Assembly: GCF_013337115.1 (NCBI RefSeq) | Contig: NZ_SGWE01000004.1 | Location: 2,921,501-2,985,500, forward strand | Direction of reading: 5' to 3' | Source: Deinococcus sp. JMULE3 | GTDB taxonomy: Bacteria > Deinococcota > Deinococci > Deinococcales > Deinococcaceae | Length of the DNA stretch: 64,000 bases | Shown here: positions 9,882 through 25,000 of the stretch, one piece after another | Position numbering within the stretch: the stretch's first letter is position 1 | Layout of the letters: the number at the start of each line of letters is the position of its first letter | Position numbers and translations under genes: made by a program | The notes under the pieces: model-generated | Databases searched by the model: none | Seen by the model: the letters and a program-made list of their open reading frames with translations, nothing else | What the model was told of the DNA's origin: nothing

Positions 9882-10576
9882 GCGGGGTCCTCCGGGGTGG
9901 GAGCGTCTTTGAGGTGCGGGTTGAGGATGTAGAAGGCGAGGCGTTTCATGCCGGCGAGGAAGTCGACGTTCTCGACGATCACGCCGCGCCACTCGTCGCT
10001 GAGGTCGGTGTGGCCCGGTCGTTCGGTGGTGCGGGGTTGAATGACGGTGGGGGCGAAGTTCAGGATACCTTTCACGCTGGCGTCTGCAAGCGATTGTGCG
10101 GCGTCCTGCGCGCGGTCGGGTGGGACGGCCAGGAAGCCCATGTCGACGGTCTGCGTCTGGGTGAAGTCGCGCAGCGTGTCGAGGTGCTGCACGGTCAGGC
10201 CGCGGACCTGTGTGCCGATCAGGTCGGGGTTCACGTCGAACAGGCCGACGTACTGGAACTGGTAGTCGCTGGCGCCGGGGTAGTTGGCGATGGCCTGCCC
10301 GAGTCGGCCGACGCCGACGATGACGACGTTCCAGGTGCGGTTCAGGCCGAGGACCCGCACGAGTTCGCGTTTCAGGATGGGGACGGTGTAGCCCATGCCG
10401 CGCGTGCCGAAGCGGCCGAAGTACGCGAGGTCCTTACGGACCTGGAACGCGGTGACGCCCGCCCGTTCGGCGAGGTCGGTGCTGCTGGTACGGCTGACGT
10501 CCTGCAGTTCGAGTTGTTCGAGGATGCGCAGGTACGTCACGAGGCGGCTGATGGCGGCGGTGGGGATTTCAGCCAC
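9878..10576 (-). CDS. rex: Redox-sensing transcriptional repressor Rex
   Basis: Rex binds DNA when NAD+ is high and releases on binding NADH, controlling respiratory and fermentative genes. Its 232 aa show an N-terminal winged helix (TAAISRLVTYLRILEQLE ... VTAFQVRKDLAYFGRFG) and a Rossmann domain with VVIVGVGRLGQA as the dinucleotide-binding Gly motif. The C-terminal helix is used for domain swapping. It starts with GTG two bases after the SPOR gene ends. The context with envelope lipoproteins is unusual and may only reflect co-transcription. Confidence 0.93.
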   Translation of the reverse strand: MAEIPTAAISRLVTYLRILEQLELQDVSRTSSTDLAERAGVTAFQVRKDLAYFGRFGTRGMGYTVPILKRELVRVLGLNRTWNVVIVGVGRLGQAIANYPGASDYQFQYVGLFDVNPDLIGTQVRGLTVQHLDTLRDFTQTQTVDMGFLAVPPDRAQDAAQSLADASVKGILNFAPTVIQPRTTERPGHTDLSDEWRGVIVENVDFLAGMKRLAFYILNPHLKDAPTPEDPA

Positions 10577-10578
10577 GT

Positions 10579-11654
10579 TCAGCGGACCCGGAAGCTGTCG
10601 AGTCCGTTCTCTTGAAGTCGGGTCTCGGTGCGGGTGAGGGGATCGCCGGTGTACGGTCCGACCAGGACGGTGACTTTCTTCCCGGCGGGGGCGTTCACGG
10701 TGGGGTTGTAGCCCAGGTCGCGCAGTTGCTGCACGAGGTTCTGCGCGCTTTCCAGGCGGTCGAATGCGCCGACCTGCAGGTACGTGGGCGTGGTGGCGGT
10801 GGGTGCCGGGGTGGCGGGCTCGGCGGGGGTCGTCTGAGCGGTTTCAGCAGTGGCCCCGGTGGTCGCTGGCGTGCTGGGGGTGCTCAGGCTGCGGTCCCTG
10901 GGTGGGTAGAGGACCGCGCCGGGGTAGGCGCGCTGCACGTCGGCGAGGGCCTCGCGGGCGGTGGCCTCGTCGGCGAAGGGGCCAACCTGCGCGACGACCC
11001 CGGCGGCGACGGTGATGGGATACACGGTGTACCCGAGGGCACCGACGCCCTGCGTGGCGCTCTGCGCGGCAGCGTCGCTGCCGAAGGTGCCCAGGGTGAT
11101 GCGGTAGTCGCTGCGCAGCGGGGTGCGCTGCTCGCTGGTGGGCACGGCGCCTCCGGTGCGGGCGGCGGGTGCGGCGGGGTCAGTGGCCGGGGTGTCGCTG
11201 GCGGGGTCCGCGCTGGCCGGGTCGGCGTCCTCGGTCTGGGGGGCGGTCTGCGTGTCGGTCAGGGTGGGGTCGGGGGTGCCGATGGGCGCGGCGGCGATCA
11301 CCGGGGTGTCGGCGCCGTCCGTGGAGGGGACGCTGCCGGGGTTGGCACTGCCGTCCGCCTGCGGCGCGTCACTGCCGGGCGAGGTGACACTGTCCTGTCC
11401 GGTGGGCGCAGTGATCTCGGTGGTGCTGACAGGTGCCGTGGCCGCATCGGTGGATTCCGTGCTGCCGGGGGCGCCGGGGACCGAGTCGAGGGTCGTGGTG
11501 TCGGTCGCGGGGGCGTCCGTGCCGCTGTCCGCCGCGGCGCTGACGGGTGTGCCGGCCTGGGGGCGCAGCAGCAGCGTGCCGAACCCGCCGAGGAGCAGCA
11601 GGACCAGCGCGCCGATCATCAGGTCCGGCCAGCGGCGGGGTCCTGCGGCGCGGC

Positions 11655-11658
<4 letters not shown>
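10579..11658 (-). CDS. Membrane protein with two SPOR domains
   Basis: The 359 aa protein has one N-terminal membrane helix (residues about 14-31), a long Thr/Ala/Asp/Pro-rich low-complexity linker (about 35-175), and two SPOR-type repeats. The first begins YRITLGTFGSDAAAQS, the second YLQVGAFDRLESAQNLVQQL. SPOR domains bind denuded septal peptidoglycan, so a role in division or wall remodelling is inferred. It overlaps the preceding TPR gene by 4 nt. Confidence 0.85.
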
Positions 11659-13258
<1,600 letters not shown>

Positions 13259-13363
13259 CTTATGGGCCTCCTGATGGGTCGGAAACGCCTGTAGCGTAGC
13301 ATTAACCTCTCTCCTAACCCTTACTCATCTGACTGCGTATTCGGCTGCGTGCATGCTAGCCGT

Positions 13364-14398
<1,035 letters not shown>

Positions 14399-14404
14399 GG
14401 GAGC

Positions 14405-14410
14405 AGTCTA
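14405..14410 (-). promoter_or_regulatory. -10 element for leaderless rlmN
   Basis: TAGACT on the minus strand with GCTCCC between it and the ATG. The hexamer is identical to the one before the RNase gene at 6090. Confidence 0.5.
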
Positions 14411-14515
14411 AAGGTCCGCCCCCCGCCGCTCCGTGAGCCGCTGCGGGGCGGGGCGCATCCGGACTCCGCTGGAACGGGCTGCAAGGACCGTTCAGTCCGG
14501 GCACGGAATCCGCCT

Positions 14516-14655
14516 CATACGGATTCCGTCTGTTTCGTTGACAGATCGGAACACCACCGATCTGCCAACTTCACGCCCGGAACCCGCTTTGCTCCTTCTC
14601 GCATCCGCTCGGGTTGAACGGTTTTTGCAAACCATTCAACCGGAGTCCGTATCAG
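14516..14655. repeat. Dispersed hairpin repeat, copy B
   Basis: Most complete copy. Terminal inverted repeats read CATACGGATTCCG on the left and TGATACGGACTCCG on the minus-strand right. Hairpin 1 pairs GACAGATCGG with CCGATCTG (about 14539-14565). Hairpin 2 pairs GTTGAACGGTTT with AAACCATTCAAC (14613-14640). The stop codon of the PhzF-like gene (14652-14654) lies in its right end. A shorter degenerate hairpin just to its left (about 14468-14493) may be a fragment of another copy. Confidence 0.85.
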
Positions 14656-15482
14656 TTCGGGGCGTCCGGCGCGGCGAGGCCACCCACCCAGACCTCCACC
14701 CCATCCCGCAGTGGCGCGAACTGCGCGGTCAGGCGGGCGGGTTGACCGGGGCGGCGCTGCGCGGCCCGCAGCAGGTTCGCGTCCCCCGGCAGCTGCCCGC
14801 GCCCGCCCAGCACGCCGATCAGGCAGGCGAGCATGTTGCTGCTCGCGGCGTCCTCGGAAAAGCCCTTCAGGGGGCCGAACGCGCGGAAGCTCAGGTCCAC
14901 GCGGCCCGGTCCGCCCAGCGTGTACAGCACCAGTCCCGTGGTATCGGTCGCGCGGTTCACGGCACCGATCGCCGCGTCGTCCGGGGTGAAGGCCTCCAGC
15001 GCGGCCAGGGTCGGCACCTGCACGATCAGGTTCGGGCGGCCCGTGCTGCCCACCCACGCTTCCTGCCCCGCCAGCCCGACGGGGGAGAGGTCCGCCTGCA
15101 CCTCCCGCGCCGTGGCGAGGCCCTGGCGCAGCACCCACTCGCCGCCGCACAGCTGTGCGCTCTGGACCTCCCCTCCCGCTTCCGGGTCGCCCTGCGTGAC
15201 CTCCACGATGTCCAGCAGGCCCACCTGCGCGTGCACGGCACTCAGCGCGGCGATGGCGGCGCTGTCGCTGCTGCCCTTCTCCCTGGTGGGCGTGAACACC
15301 CTCAGCCTCAGCCCGGTCGGGTCGGCGGCCTGCACGAACACGCTCAGCGGCGCGCCGGACGCGGCAGCCCGCGCCTGCTCGTCGCCGCCCTGCAGGAATA
15401 CCGCCACGCGCTTCCCGCCCGACCCGCCGTCGGACAGGGCGCGGAACAGGAGGGGAGCGGCCAGGGGGTCGGTCGTGGTCAT
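14652..15482 (-). CDS. PhzF-family isomerase-like protein
   Basis: The 276 aa protein matches the two-domain diaminopimelate-epimerase fold of the PhzF family, seen in RVFTPTREKG (equivalent of the RIFTP motif) and FGPLKGFSEDAASSNMLACL (equivalent of the FAP-GI-EDPATGSA loop). The usual catalytic Glu of PhzF after FTP.. appears within TREKG. Substrate unknown. It directly precedes a DUF1990 gene with no gap between its ATG and that gene's stop codon. Its own stop codon is part of repeat copy B. Confidence 0.7.
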   Translation of the reverse strand: MTTTDPLAAPLLFRALSDGGSGGKRVAVFLQGGDEQARAAASGAPLSVFVQAADPTGLRLRVFTPTREKGSSDSAAIAALSAVHAQVGLLDIVEVTQGDPEAGGEVQSAQLCGGEWVLRQGLATAREVQADLSPVGLAGQEAWVGSTGRPNLIVQVPTLAALEAFTPDDAAIGAVNRATDTTGLVLYTLGGPGRVDLSFRAFGPLKGFSEDAASSNMLACLIGVLGGRGQLPGDANLLRAAQRRPGQPARLTAQFAPLRDGVEVWVGGLAAPDAPN

Positions 15483-16031
15483 TCAGGCATTCTGCGCGAC
15501 CGCCGCGCGCGAGATGGCCCGCAGGTATTGACGGGTCGCCCGTCCCTGCAGCCACGCCAGCGCCGGACGGACCAGTCGCAGCACGGGCCACCCCGGCTGG
15601 CTGACCGCCCGCACGGTGAACGTCACGCGGTCGTCAGCGTGCCACTCGACCAGGAATGTTTCTGCCCCCCGCTCGGGGTGGCCGGGCAGCGTGGCGTACG
15701 TGAAGCCGCAGCGGCGCGGCCCGTCGATCACGTCCGTCACGCGGTCGCAGAACGCCAGGGCCAGCAGACTGAAGCGCCCCGCCTGCACCTGAATGACGAC
15801 CGTCTGCCCCGGCGTGGGCGGCTCGTCCGCCGGATGCACCCGCAGCCACCATGAGCGGTGTGTGTCCCAGCGGCGCAGGGCGCCCGACGCGCGCCGGAAG
15901 ACCTCCTCGCCCCGGCCGACCTCCACGACCTCGTGGATGAGGTCGCCGGTCGTCACGGCGTTCGTGGACAGCGGCTGATACCGCTTCCGCAGGCGCTCCA
16001 GGTTCCGGACGGTCGGCACGATCAGCGGCAT
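15483..16031 (-). CDS. DUF1990-family protein
   Basis: The 182 aa protein starts MPLIVPTVRNLERLR and contains LSTNAVTTGDLIHEVVEVGR, FRRASGALRRWDTHRSW and a C-terminal VEWHADDRVTFTVRAVSQPG. This layout is typical of DUF1990, a family of unknown function with a START/SRPBCC-like fold. The frame is open much further upstream, but ATG 16031 is 7 nt after a TATCGT -10 and gives the usual family length. It is the upstream partner of the PhzF-like gene. Confidence 0.75.
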   Translation of the reverse strand: MPLIVPTVRNLERLRKRYQPLSTNAVTTGDLIHEVVEVGRGEEVFRRASGALRRWDTHRSWWLRVHPADEPPTPGQTVVIQVQAGRFSLLALAFCDRVTDVIDGPRRCGFTYATLPGHPERGAETFLVEWHADDRVTFTVRAVSQPGWPVLRLVRPALAWLQGRATRQYLRAISRAAVAQNA

Positions 16032-16038
16032 ACCGGTC

Positions 16039-16044
16039 ACGATA
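16039..16044 (-). promoter_or_regulatory. -10 element upstream of the DUF1990 gene
   Basis: TATCGT on the minus strand, 7 nt from ATG 16031, with no ribosome-binding site between. It would drive DUF1990 and then the PhzF-like gene. Confidence 0.4.
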
Positions 16045-16098
16045 GGCCGACCCGCCGGGGCGCGGCAGGGCAGATGACCTGACCGCTCAGGGCCTCCT

Positions 16099-17355
<1,257 letters not shown>

Positions 17356-17428
17356 TCACAAATGAAAAGACGTGTGGGAGGAGATGGGACTGCGCCACCT
17401 GGCGGATGCCCCGCTGACCCGCGCCGTG

Positions 17429-17434
17429 TAGGGT
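17429..17434 (+). promoter_or_regulatory. -10 element next to the MATE start
   Basis: TAGGGT followed by GGAGGT and ATG. The six bases after the -10 look like a ribosome site but would not be in the mRNA if transcription starts at the ATG. Confidence 0.4.
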
Positions 17435-17440
17435 GGAGGT

Positions 17441-18844
17441 ATGTCAGCCGTCACGGCCCCCACCCCACCCCCAACTGAATCGATCAAGAGCCCCGCGCGC
17501 GAGATCGCCAGCATCGCCGTTCCCGTCAGCCTGGAAATGGTCATCCAGCTCGTCCTGACCTTCATCAACCAGATCATCGTCGGCACGCTCGGCGCCGTCG
17601 CCGTCGCCGCCGTCGGCCTCAGCGGCAGCCTCGGCTTCCTGTTCTTCGTCACCCTGGGCGCCCTGGGCAGCGGCACCAGCATCCTCGTCGCCCGCCGCCA
17701 CGGCGCCGCCGACCGGCCCGGCGTGAACCAGACCCTGACCGTCAGCGTCGTCACCAGCGTGCTCGCCGCGGCCCTCCTGACCGTCCCGGTCGTGCTGTTC
17801 GCCGGACCCCTGCTGAGCCTCGCGGGCGGCGAGGACGCCGTCACCCGCACCGCCACCCCCTACATGCAGGTCAGCATGCTCGCCCTGATCCCCGGCAGCC
17901 TCGCCTGGATCCTCAGCGGCGCCCTGCGCTCCCTCGGGCACGCCCGCACCCCCCTGGTCGCCACCGTCATCACCGTCATCGTCGAGAGCCTCCTCGCGTA
18001 CGGCCTCGTGTTCGGCGTCGGCCCCCTCCCGCAACTCGGGGTGGTCGGCGCCGCCTGGGCGCTGGTGTTCGCGAACATCCTCAAGACCGCCCTGCTCGCC
18101 TACCAGATCTACGGCCCGCGCCACCTCGCCGCGCTCACCCTGCCCGCCCGCGACGCCTGGCGGTCCATCGCCGCGCCGCTGCTGACCATCAGCGCGCCCA
18201 TCGCGTTCACCGAGTTCGCCTGGAGCCTCGGCGGGTTCCTGTACGCCGCCGTGTACGCCCGCGTCGGCACCGCCGCGCTGGCCGCCAGCCAGATCGTCGG
18301 CACGCTGGAAGGCATCTTCATCGTGGGTTCGTTCGGCCTGATGAGCGCCGCCACCGTCTTCATCGGCCGCGCCCTGGGCGCCGGGGACGCCGCCGCCGCC
18401 CAGGTGTGGCTGCGGCGCATCAGCCGCGCCGGACTCGCCACCGGACTGGGCTTCGGCCTGCTGTTCGCCCTGAGTGCCGTCCTGGTCCCCAGCCTGTTCC
18501 CCCGTGTCGGCAGCGACGTGCACCACATCGCCTTGATCGGCATCCTGATCAGCGCCGCGTTCCAGATCTTCAAGGTCCGGAACATGATCATCGGCGGCGG
18601 CGTCCTCCCCGGCGCGGCCGACGGCAAGGGCGTCATCATCGGCGACGTCATCGGCGCGTTCGTCGTCGGCCTCCCCCTCGCCATCGGCCTGGGCCTCTAC
18701 TCCCCATTGGGTGTCTGGGGCGTGTTCCTCGCCCGCGGCGCGGAAGAGATCGTGAAGGTCCTGATCTTCGAATGGCGGCGCCGCCGCATCGACTGGGACA
18801 AACTCGCCCGCGAACAGCAGGGCCAGGACATCGCCGCCCACTGA
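17441..18844 (+). CDS. MATE family efflux transporter
   Basis: The 467 aa inner-membrane protein has about twelve hydrophobic helices in two related halves, as in MATE exporters driven by Na+ or H+. The N-terminal half shows [20 protein letters not shown] and [20 protein letters not shown], and the second half begins near [20 protein letters not shown]. The substrate cannot be told from sequence. It is transcribed away from homocitrate synthase and is followed by an amidohydrolase 86 bp downstream. Confidence 0.9.
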   Translation: MSAVTAPTPPPTESIKSPAREIASIAVPVSLEMVIQLVLTFINQIIVGTLGAVAVAAVGLSGSLGFLFFVTLGALGSGTSILVARRHGAADRPGVNQTLTVSVVTSVLAAALLTVPVVLFAGPLLSLAGGEDAVTRTATPYMQVSMLALIPGSLAWILSGALRSLGHARTPLVATVITVIVESLLAYGLVFGVGPLPQLGVVGAAWALVFANILKTALLAYQIYGPRHLAALTLPARDAWRSIAAPLLTISAPIAFTEFAWSLGGFLYAAVYARVGTAALAASQIVGTLEGIFIVGSFGLMSAATVFIGRALGAGDAAAAQVWLRRISRAGLATGLGFGLLFALSAVLVPSLFPRVGSDVHHIALIGILISAAFQIFKVRNMIIGGGVLPGAADGKGVIIGDVIGAFVVGLPLAIGLGLYSPLGVWGVFLARGAEEIVKVLIFEWRRRRIDWDKLAREQQGQDIAAH

Positions 18845-18917
18845 ATCTGGCTCAACCTGTGCCGCGCCGCCGTGTCCTGCACGCGCGGCGCGGTCCGTCT
18901 GTCCCGCACGCGCGGCG

Positions 18918-18923
18918 TAGCAT
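18918..18923 (+). promoter_or_regulatory. -10 element for the leaderless amidohydrolase
   Basis: TAGCAT, 7 nt before ATG 18931. It overlaps an in-frame upstream ATG at 18922, which argues against that earlier start. Confidence 0.5.
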
Positions 18924-18930
18924 GGCGCGC

Positions 18931-20097
18931 ATGACCCACAGCGACCCGCACACGCCCCGCCTGCTCACCTGCGACGTGCTGTACACCGGCATGGGCGGCG
19001 CGCAGAGTCCCGGCGCGGTGGTCGTGGTGGGCGGGACGGTCGCGGCGACCGGGCACCCTGACACGCTGCGCGCCGCGTACCCCCACGCGCGCGAGGAACG
19101 CGCCGGGTCCGTGATCGCGCCTCCGCCCGTGAACGCCCACACGCACCTGGACATGAGCACGTACGAGTTCATGGCCCTGCCGTACTTCCGCTGGATTCCC
19201 GAGGTGGTCGTGCCCCAGCGCGAGAAACGCAGTGCCGAGGCCGCCCGGCACGGCGCGGACACCCTGGCCGGGCTGGGTGCGGGAGGCGTGGGCGACATCG
19301 TATACATGCACGCCCCGGACGTCATGGACACCCTGCTGCCCCGCGAGGACCTGAGCGGCGTCCTGTACTACGAGGTGCTGGGGACCTTCCCGGAGAAGGC
19401 CGATGAGATCTTCCGCACGGTGCGCGAACGGATCGAAGGCTGGCGCGCGCAGGAGCGTCCCGGCGGGCCGCGCGTGGGCCTGTCCCCGCACACGCCGCAC
19501 ACCGTCAGCCATCGCCTGATGCGGCTGCTGTGCGACTACGCCGCCGGGGAGGGGCTGCCCCTCCAGATCCACGTGGCCGAGCACCCCGCCGAGCACGACC
19601 TGTACACGCGCGGTGGCGGCCCCATCTGGGAGAACCGACTGGCGCCCTTCTACCCCGACACCTTCGCGGACGTGATCGGGCGGGCACCCGAGGCGGACCT
19701 GACCCCGGTGCGGTACCTGGACGAACTGGGCGTCCTGAACGCGAAACCCACCCTGATCCACATGGTGAACGTCACCCCGGATGACATCGCGCGCGTCGCG
19801 CGGGTCGGGAGTGCCGTGGTGACCTGCCCGCGCAGCAACCACCATCTGGAGTGCGGCGTGTTCCCCTGGGCGGCCTTCGCGGCGGCCGGGGTGGAGGTCG
19901 CGCTGGGCACCGATTCCGTCGCCAGCGGCGGCAGTCTCGACGTGCGCGAGGACGTCGCCTTCGCGCAGCGCCTTCACCCGGGGCTGGACCCGCGCGTGAT
20001 CGTGCGCGCCGCCGTGAAGGGCGGTCACCGCGTGCTGGGCACCCGCGCGCCCTTCATCCGCCGGGGCGAGACCTGGGACGACCGCTACCGCTGGTGA
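18931..20097 (+). CDS. Amidohydrolase, possibly aminodeoxyfutalosine deaminase
   Basis: The 388 aa TIM-barrel hydrolase has NAHTHLDMS (two metal His), LQIHVAEHPAEHDL (metal His), LIHMVNVTPDDIARVAR (His) and LGTDSVASGG (metal Asp), the full metal centre of the TrzA/AtzA/SsnA deaminase group. A menaquinone-pathway aminodeoxyfutalosine deaminase (mqnX) is plausible because Deinococcus makes menaquinone by the futalosine route, but guanine- or other deaminases are not excluded. The frame continues far upstream inside the MATE gene; the start is fixed by the promoter at 18918. Confidence 0.75.
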   Translation: MTHSDPHTPRLLTCDVLYTGMGGAQSPGAVVVVGGTVAATGHPDTLRAAYPHAREERAGSVIAPPPVNAHTHLDMSTYEFMALPYFRWIPEVVVPQREKRSAEAARHGADTLAGLGAGGVGDIVYMHAPDVMDTLLPREDLSGVLYYEVLGTFPEKADEIFRTVRERIEGWRAQERPGGPRVGLSPHTPHTVSHRLMRLLCDYAAGEGLPLQIHVAEHPAEHDLYTRGGGPIWENRLAPFYPDTFADVIGRAPEADLTPVRYLDELGVLNAKPTLIHMVNVTPDDIARVARVGSAVVTCPRSNHHLECGVFPWAAFAAAGVEVALGTDSVASGGSLDVREDVAFAQRLHPGLDPRVIVRAAVKGGHRVLGTRAPFIRRGETWDDRYRW

Positions 20098-20110
20098 CCC
20101 GACAGGGGAG

Positions 20111-20140
20111 GGGGCGACCGGCGTGCTGCTCGGTCGCCCC
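20111..20140 (+). terminator. Hairpin after the amidohydrolase gene
   Basis: Arms GGGGCGACC and GGTCGCCCC (9 bp) with a 12 nt loop, starting 13 bp after the stop. There is no clear T-run, so termination strength is uncertain. Confidence 0.5.
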
Positions 20141-20153
20141 TGGTCATGACGGT

Positions 20154-20292
20154 CATGCGGATTCCGTTTGTTTCATGGACAGATCGGAAGAACACCGGGT
20201 CTGTCCACTCCACGCCCGGAAACCGCTTTTCTCCTGCTCGCTTCGCTCGGGTTGAAAGATGTTGCACACCTTTCAACCGGAGTCTGTATCAG
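20154..20292. repeat. Dispersed hairpin repeat, copy C
   Basis: Left end CATGCGGATTCCG, right end (minus strand) CTGATACAGACTCCGG. Hairpin 1 pairs GGACAGATCGG with CCGGGTCTGTCC (20178-20205). Hairpin 2 pairs GTTGAAAG.TGT with ACACCTTTCAAC (20251-20277). The conserved core has lost two bases relative to copies A and B (CTCGCTTCGCTCGG). The stop of the adjacent lipoprotein gene (20289-20291) lies in its right end. Confidence 0.85.
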
Positions 20293-20744
20293 TTGCTGAC
20301 GGCAGAGCACGTCCCGGTCGCGGTGCGGCCCCCGGTCTTCAGGGTCAGTTCACCCCGGTACGGCTGGGACAGCAGCGTGTCGATCCGGCAGGAGTACGTC
20401 GCGCCGTTCTCCGCGATCCAGTCGAAGCGCAGCACGCGGCGGTTCCCGTCGTACGTGGCGACCGTGAAGCCCGCGCGGGCCGCGCCGAACGCGTCGGCCT
20501 GATCGCGGCCGTTCACGCTGGCGGTGCCGTCGGCGACGTCCACCAGATCGGTGACGTTCACGGACTGCGTCACGGTCATGCCGTCCACCGGGCCGCTGAC
20601 CGTCCAAGTCTGCCCGACCACCAGCGGCCCGGCGCGGCGCGGCGCGGGACCATCCGCCTCCGCGTTGGCGAGCAGCGAGGCGACGGGCGCGCAGGCGCCC
20701 AGCAGGGGCAGGATCAGCAGGGCAGGCAGGACTTTCAGGGTCAT
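20289..20744 (-). CDS. Small putative lipoprotein
   Basis: The 151 aa product begins MTLKVLPALLILPLLGACAP, a lipoprotein signal with lipobox LGAC. The mature part is beta-rich, with TWTVSGPVDG, ATYSCRIDTLLSQPYRGELTL and one further Cys near the end (TGTCSAVSN), suggesting a disulfide. No family recognised. The start is ATG 20744, 6 nt after a TATCCT -10. The frame continues upstream but lacks a signal. The last codons and stop fall in repeat copy C. Confidence 0.7.
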   Translation of the reverse strand: MTLKVLPALLILPLLGACAPVASLLANAEADGPAPRRAGPLVVGQTWTVSGPVDGMTVTQSVNVTDLVDVADGTASVNGRDQADAFGAARAGFTVATYDGNRRVLRFDWIAENGATYSCRIDTLLSQPYRGELTLKTGGRTATGTCSAVSN

Positions 20745-20750
20745 GCGCGC

Positions 20751-20756
20751 AGGATA
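20751..20756 (-). promoter_or_regulatory. -10 element of the small lipoprotein gene
   Basis: TATCCT then GCGCGC then ATG on the minus strand. Leaderless arrangement. Confidence 0.45.
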
Positions 20757-20892
20757 CGGGCCGCGCATGAGCCCAGGCTGCCCGGCCTTCACCGCGCGTG
20801 GAGCGGACGTTCATGCTCCCTGAGTGAAAACCGCTCAAGTTGCTTATGCGCCCCTCACTGAAATCAGGCCGCGCCGCGCCCGGCCCGCGCGT

Positions 20893-20898
20893 TATACT
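20893..20898 (+). promoter_or_regulatory. -10 element of secA
   Basis: TATACT 8 nt upstream of the secA ATG at 20907, giving a leader of at most one or two bases. No strong -35 at 17 bp. Confidence 0.5.
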
Positions 20899-20906
20899 CG
20901 CTTGTC

Positions 20907-23516
<2,610 letters not shown>

Positions 23517-23538
23517 TTTTTAGCCGTCCCACACGCGT

Positions 23539-24951
23539 TTATGCGGTGGGGAGGTTCAGGGCGCGCACTTCTACGTGCGCGCCTTTTTGCGCGGTGAAGT
23601 GCACGTCGAGGTCATCGAGGAGGGCCATGTACTCGGTGTCGTTGAGGCTGGGGAGGCCGTCGGCGAGGTCGGTGAGTTCTGGCGCGGGGAGGATGGGGGT
23701 GCTGATCGGCACGAGGGCCTGGATCTGGGCTTGCAGGTCGTCGCGGCGCCGGACGAATTCGGCGCGGTCGATGAGGCCTTCGAGGTGCAGGTCGATCAGG
23801 GCGGCGCGGCGTTCCTCGAGGAGGGTCCGTTGTGCGGCGTGGGGGTCTGCGTGGGGGCGGCTGATCAGGCGGGTGAGCGTTTCGGTGTCGCGCAGGGCGT
23901 CTGCGAGGGCGAGGCGCGCGGCGACGTCCACGGTGCTGACGGCGTAGAAGCTGCTGCCTTTGCCGCTGACGGGGCAGGTGGGTGTGCCGCGCCGTTCGGG
24001 GCTGCAGCGGTAGTAGAGGATGGTGCCGCCGCTGCCGCTCTTGTGGGCGTTCCCGACGAGGGGTGTGCCGCAGCCGCAGGTGAGGCGGCCGGAGAGCGGG
24101 AAGCGGGTGGGGTCGCGCCGGACGTGGTTGCGGGTGGCGGTGCGTTGCGCGGCGTGCCACTGCGCGTCGGTGACGAGGGTGGGGCAGGGGATGGGCAGCC
24201 ACGCGTGGGGGGTGTCTTCGTGGCTGCGGCGGCGGTACTGGAGCTGCCCGGTGCGGTAGGTGGGTTCCTGCACGATGCCGCGGACTGTGGCGAGGTACCA
24301 GCGTTTCCCTTTGGCGCCGGGGATGCCGTCGCGGTTGAGGCTGTCCGCGACAGCGTTGAATGGGATGCCACCGGCGGCGCGTTTGAAGACCTCTCGCACA
24401 GTGGGGGCGAAGGCTCCTTCGACGATCCGCCCGTCCGGGCCGCGTTCGTACCCGGCGGGGAGTACGGCGCCGCTTTGCGGGTAGATGCCCTGGCTGGCGG
24501 CCTGGATGCGTCCGGCGGCGGTGCGCTCGCGGGTGGTTTCGACTTCTAATTCGGCGAGGGCGGCGAGGATGGTGAGCATGAGGCGCCCGGCTGGTGTTTC
24601 GGTGTCGATGTTCTCGGTGAGGCTGACCAGTCGCGCCCCGGCGTCCTTGATGCGGCCCACGATGCCCAGCATCTGCACAGCGCCGCCGCGCCCGAGGCGG
24701 CTGAGGCTGTAGACGATGACGGTGTCGCCCGGCTGGATCTCGCCGAGCAGGGCGGTCAGCTGGGGGCGGTCGTCGAGTTTGCCGGACACGCCGCGTTCCT
24801 CGTAGAACTGGACCGGCCCGAGGTCCTGGTACGCGGCCCAGGCCAGCGCCTTGTCCCGCTGGAAGGCGAGACTGTACTTCTCCACCTGCGCGGCGGAGGA
24901 GACGCGGAGGTACGCGCGGACGGTGGGGGGAGTGCGGGGCGGGTGGGTCAT
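23539..24951 (-). CDS. Large serine recombinase (prophage integrase)
   Basis: Site-specific recombinase that would integrate and excise the prophage. The 470 aa protein has a resolvase catalytic domain (VRAYLRVSSAAQ with the nucleophile Ser near residue 18; VIVYSLSRLGRGG with catalytic Arg; LAALAELEVETTRERT), then a recombinase domain. A zinc ribbon follows (LTCGCGTPL ... YYRCSPERRGTPTCPVSG), as does a coiled-coil region around residues 365-410. It faces secA convergently. Its promoter side is interrupted by an IS5-like element only 7 bp before the ATG. Confidence 0.92.
   Translation of the reverse strand: MTHPPRTPPTVRAYLRVSSAAQVEKYSLAFQRDKALAWAAYQDLGPVQFYEERGVSGKLDDRPQLTALLGEIQPGDTVIVYSLSRLGRGGAVQMLGIVGRIKDAGARLVSLTENIDTETPAGRLMLTILAALAELEVETTRERTAAGRIQAASQGIYPQSGAVLPAGYERGPDGRIVEGAFAPTVREVFKRAAGGIPFNAVADSLNRDGIPGAKGKRWYLATVRGIVQEPTYRTGQLQYRRRSHEDTPHAWLPIPCPTLVTDAQWHAAQRTATRNHVRRDPTRFPLSGRLTCGCGTPLVGNAHKSGSGGTILYYRCSPERRGTPTCPVSGKGSSFYAVSTVDVAARLALADALRDTETLTRLISRPHADPHAAQRTLLEERRAALIDLHLEGLIDRAEFVRRRDDLQAQIQALVPISTPILPAPELTDLADGLPSLNDTEYMALLDDLDVHFTAQKGAHVEVRALNLPTA
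23560..23588 (+). terminator. Intrinsic terminator for secA inside the integrase gene
   Basis: Nine-base arms GGCGCGCAC and GTGCGCGCC with a 6 nt loop and TTTTT. It lies 44 bp past secA but within the last codons of the integrase on the other strand, so the integrase C-terminus (KGAHVEVRA) doubles as a secA terminator. Confidence 0.8.
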
Positions 24952-25000
24952 GAGGTCAAGACCTGTTGCGCAGTAGAGGTCGGAGCAGGTAGGTTCAAGG

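Noticed and set aside
17444..18841. 465-codon minus-strand frame opposite the MATE gene
   Set aside because: Asp/Gly/Glu/Gln-rich antisense shadow; the plus strand gives a proper membrane transporter.
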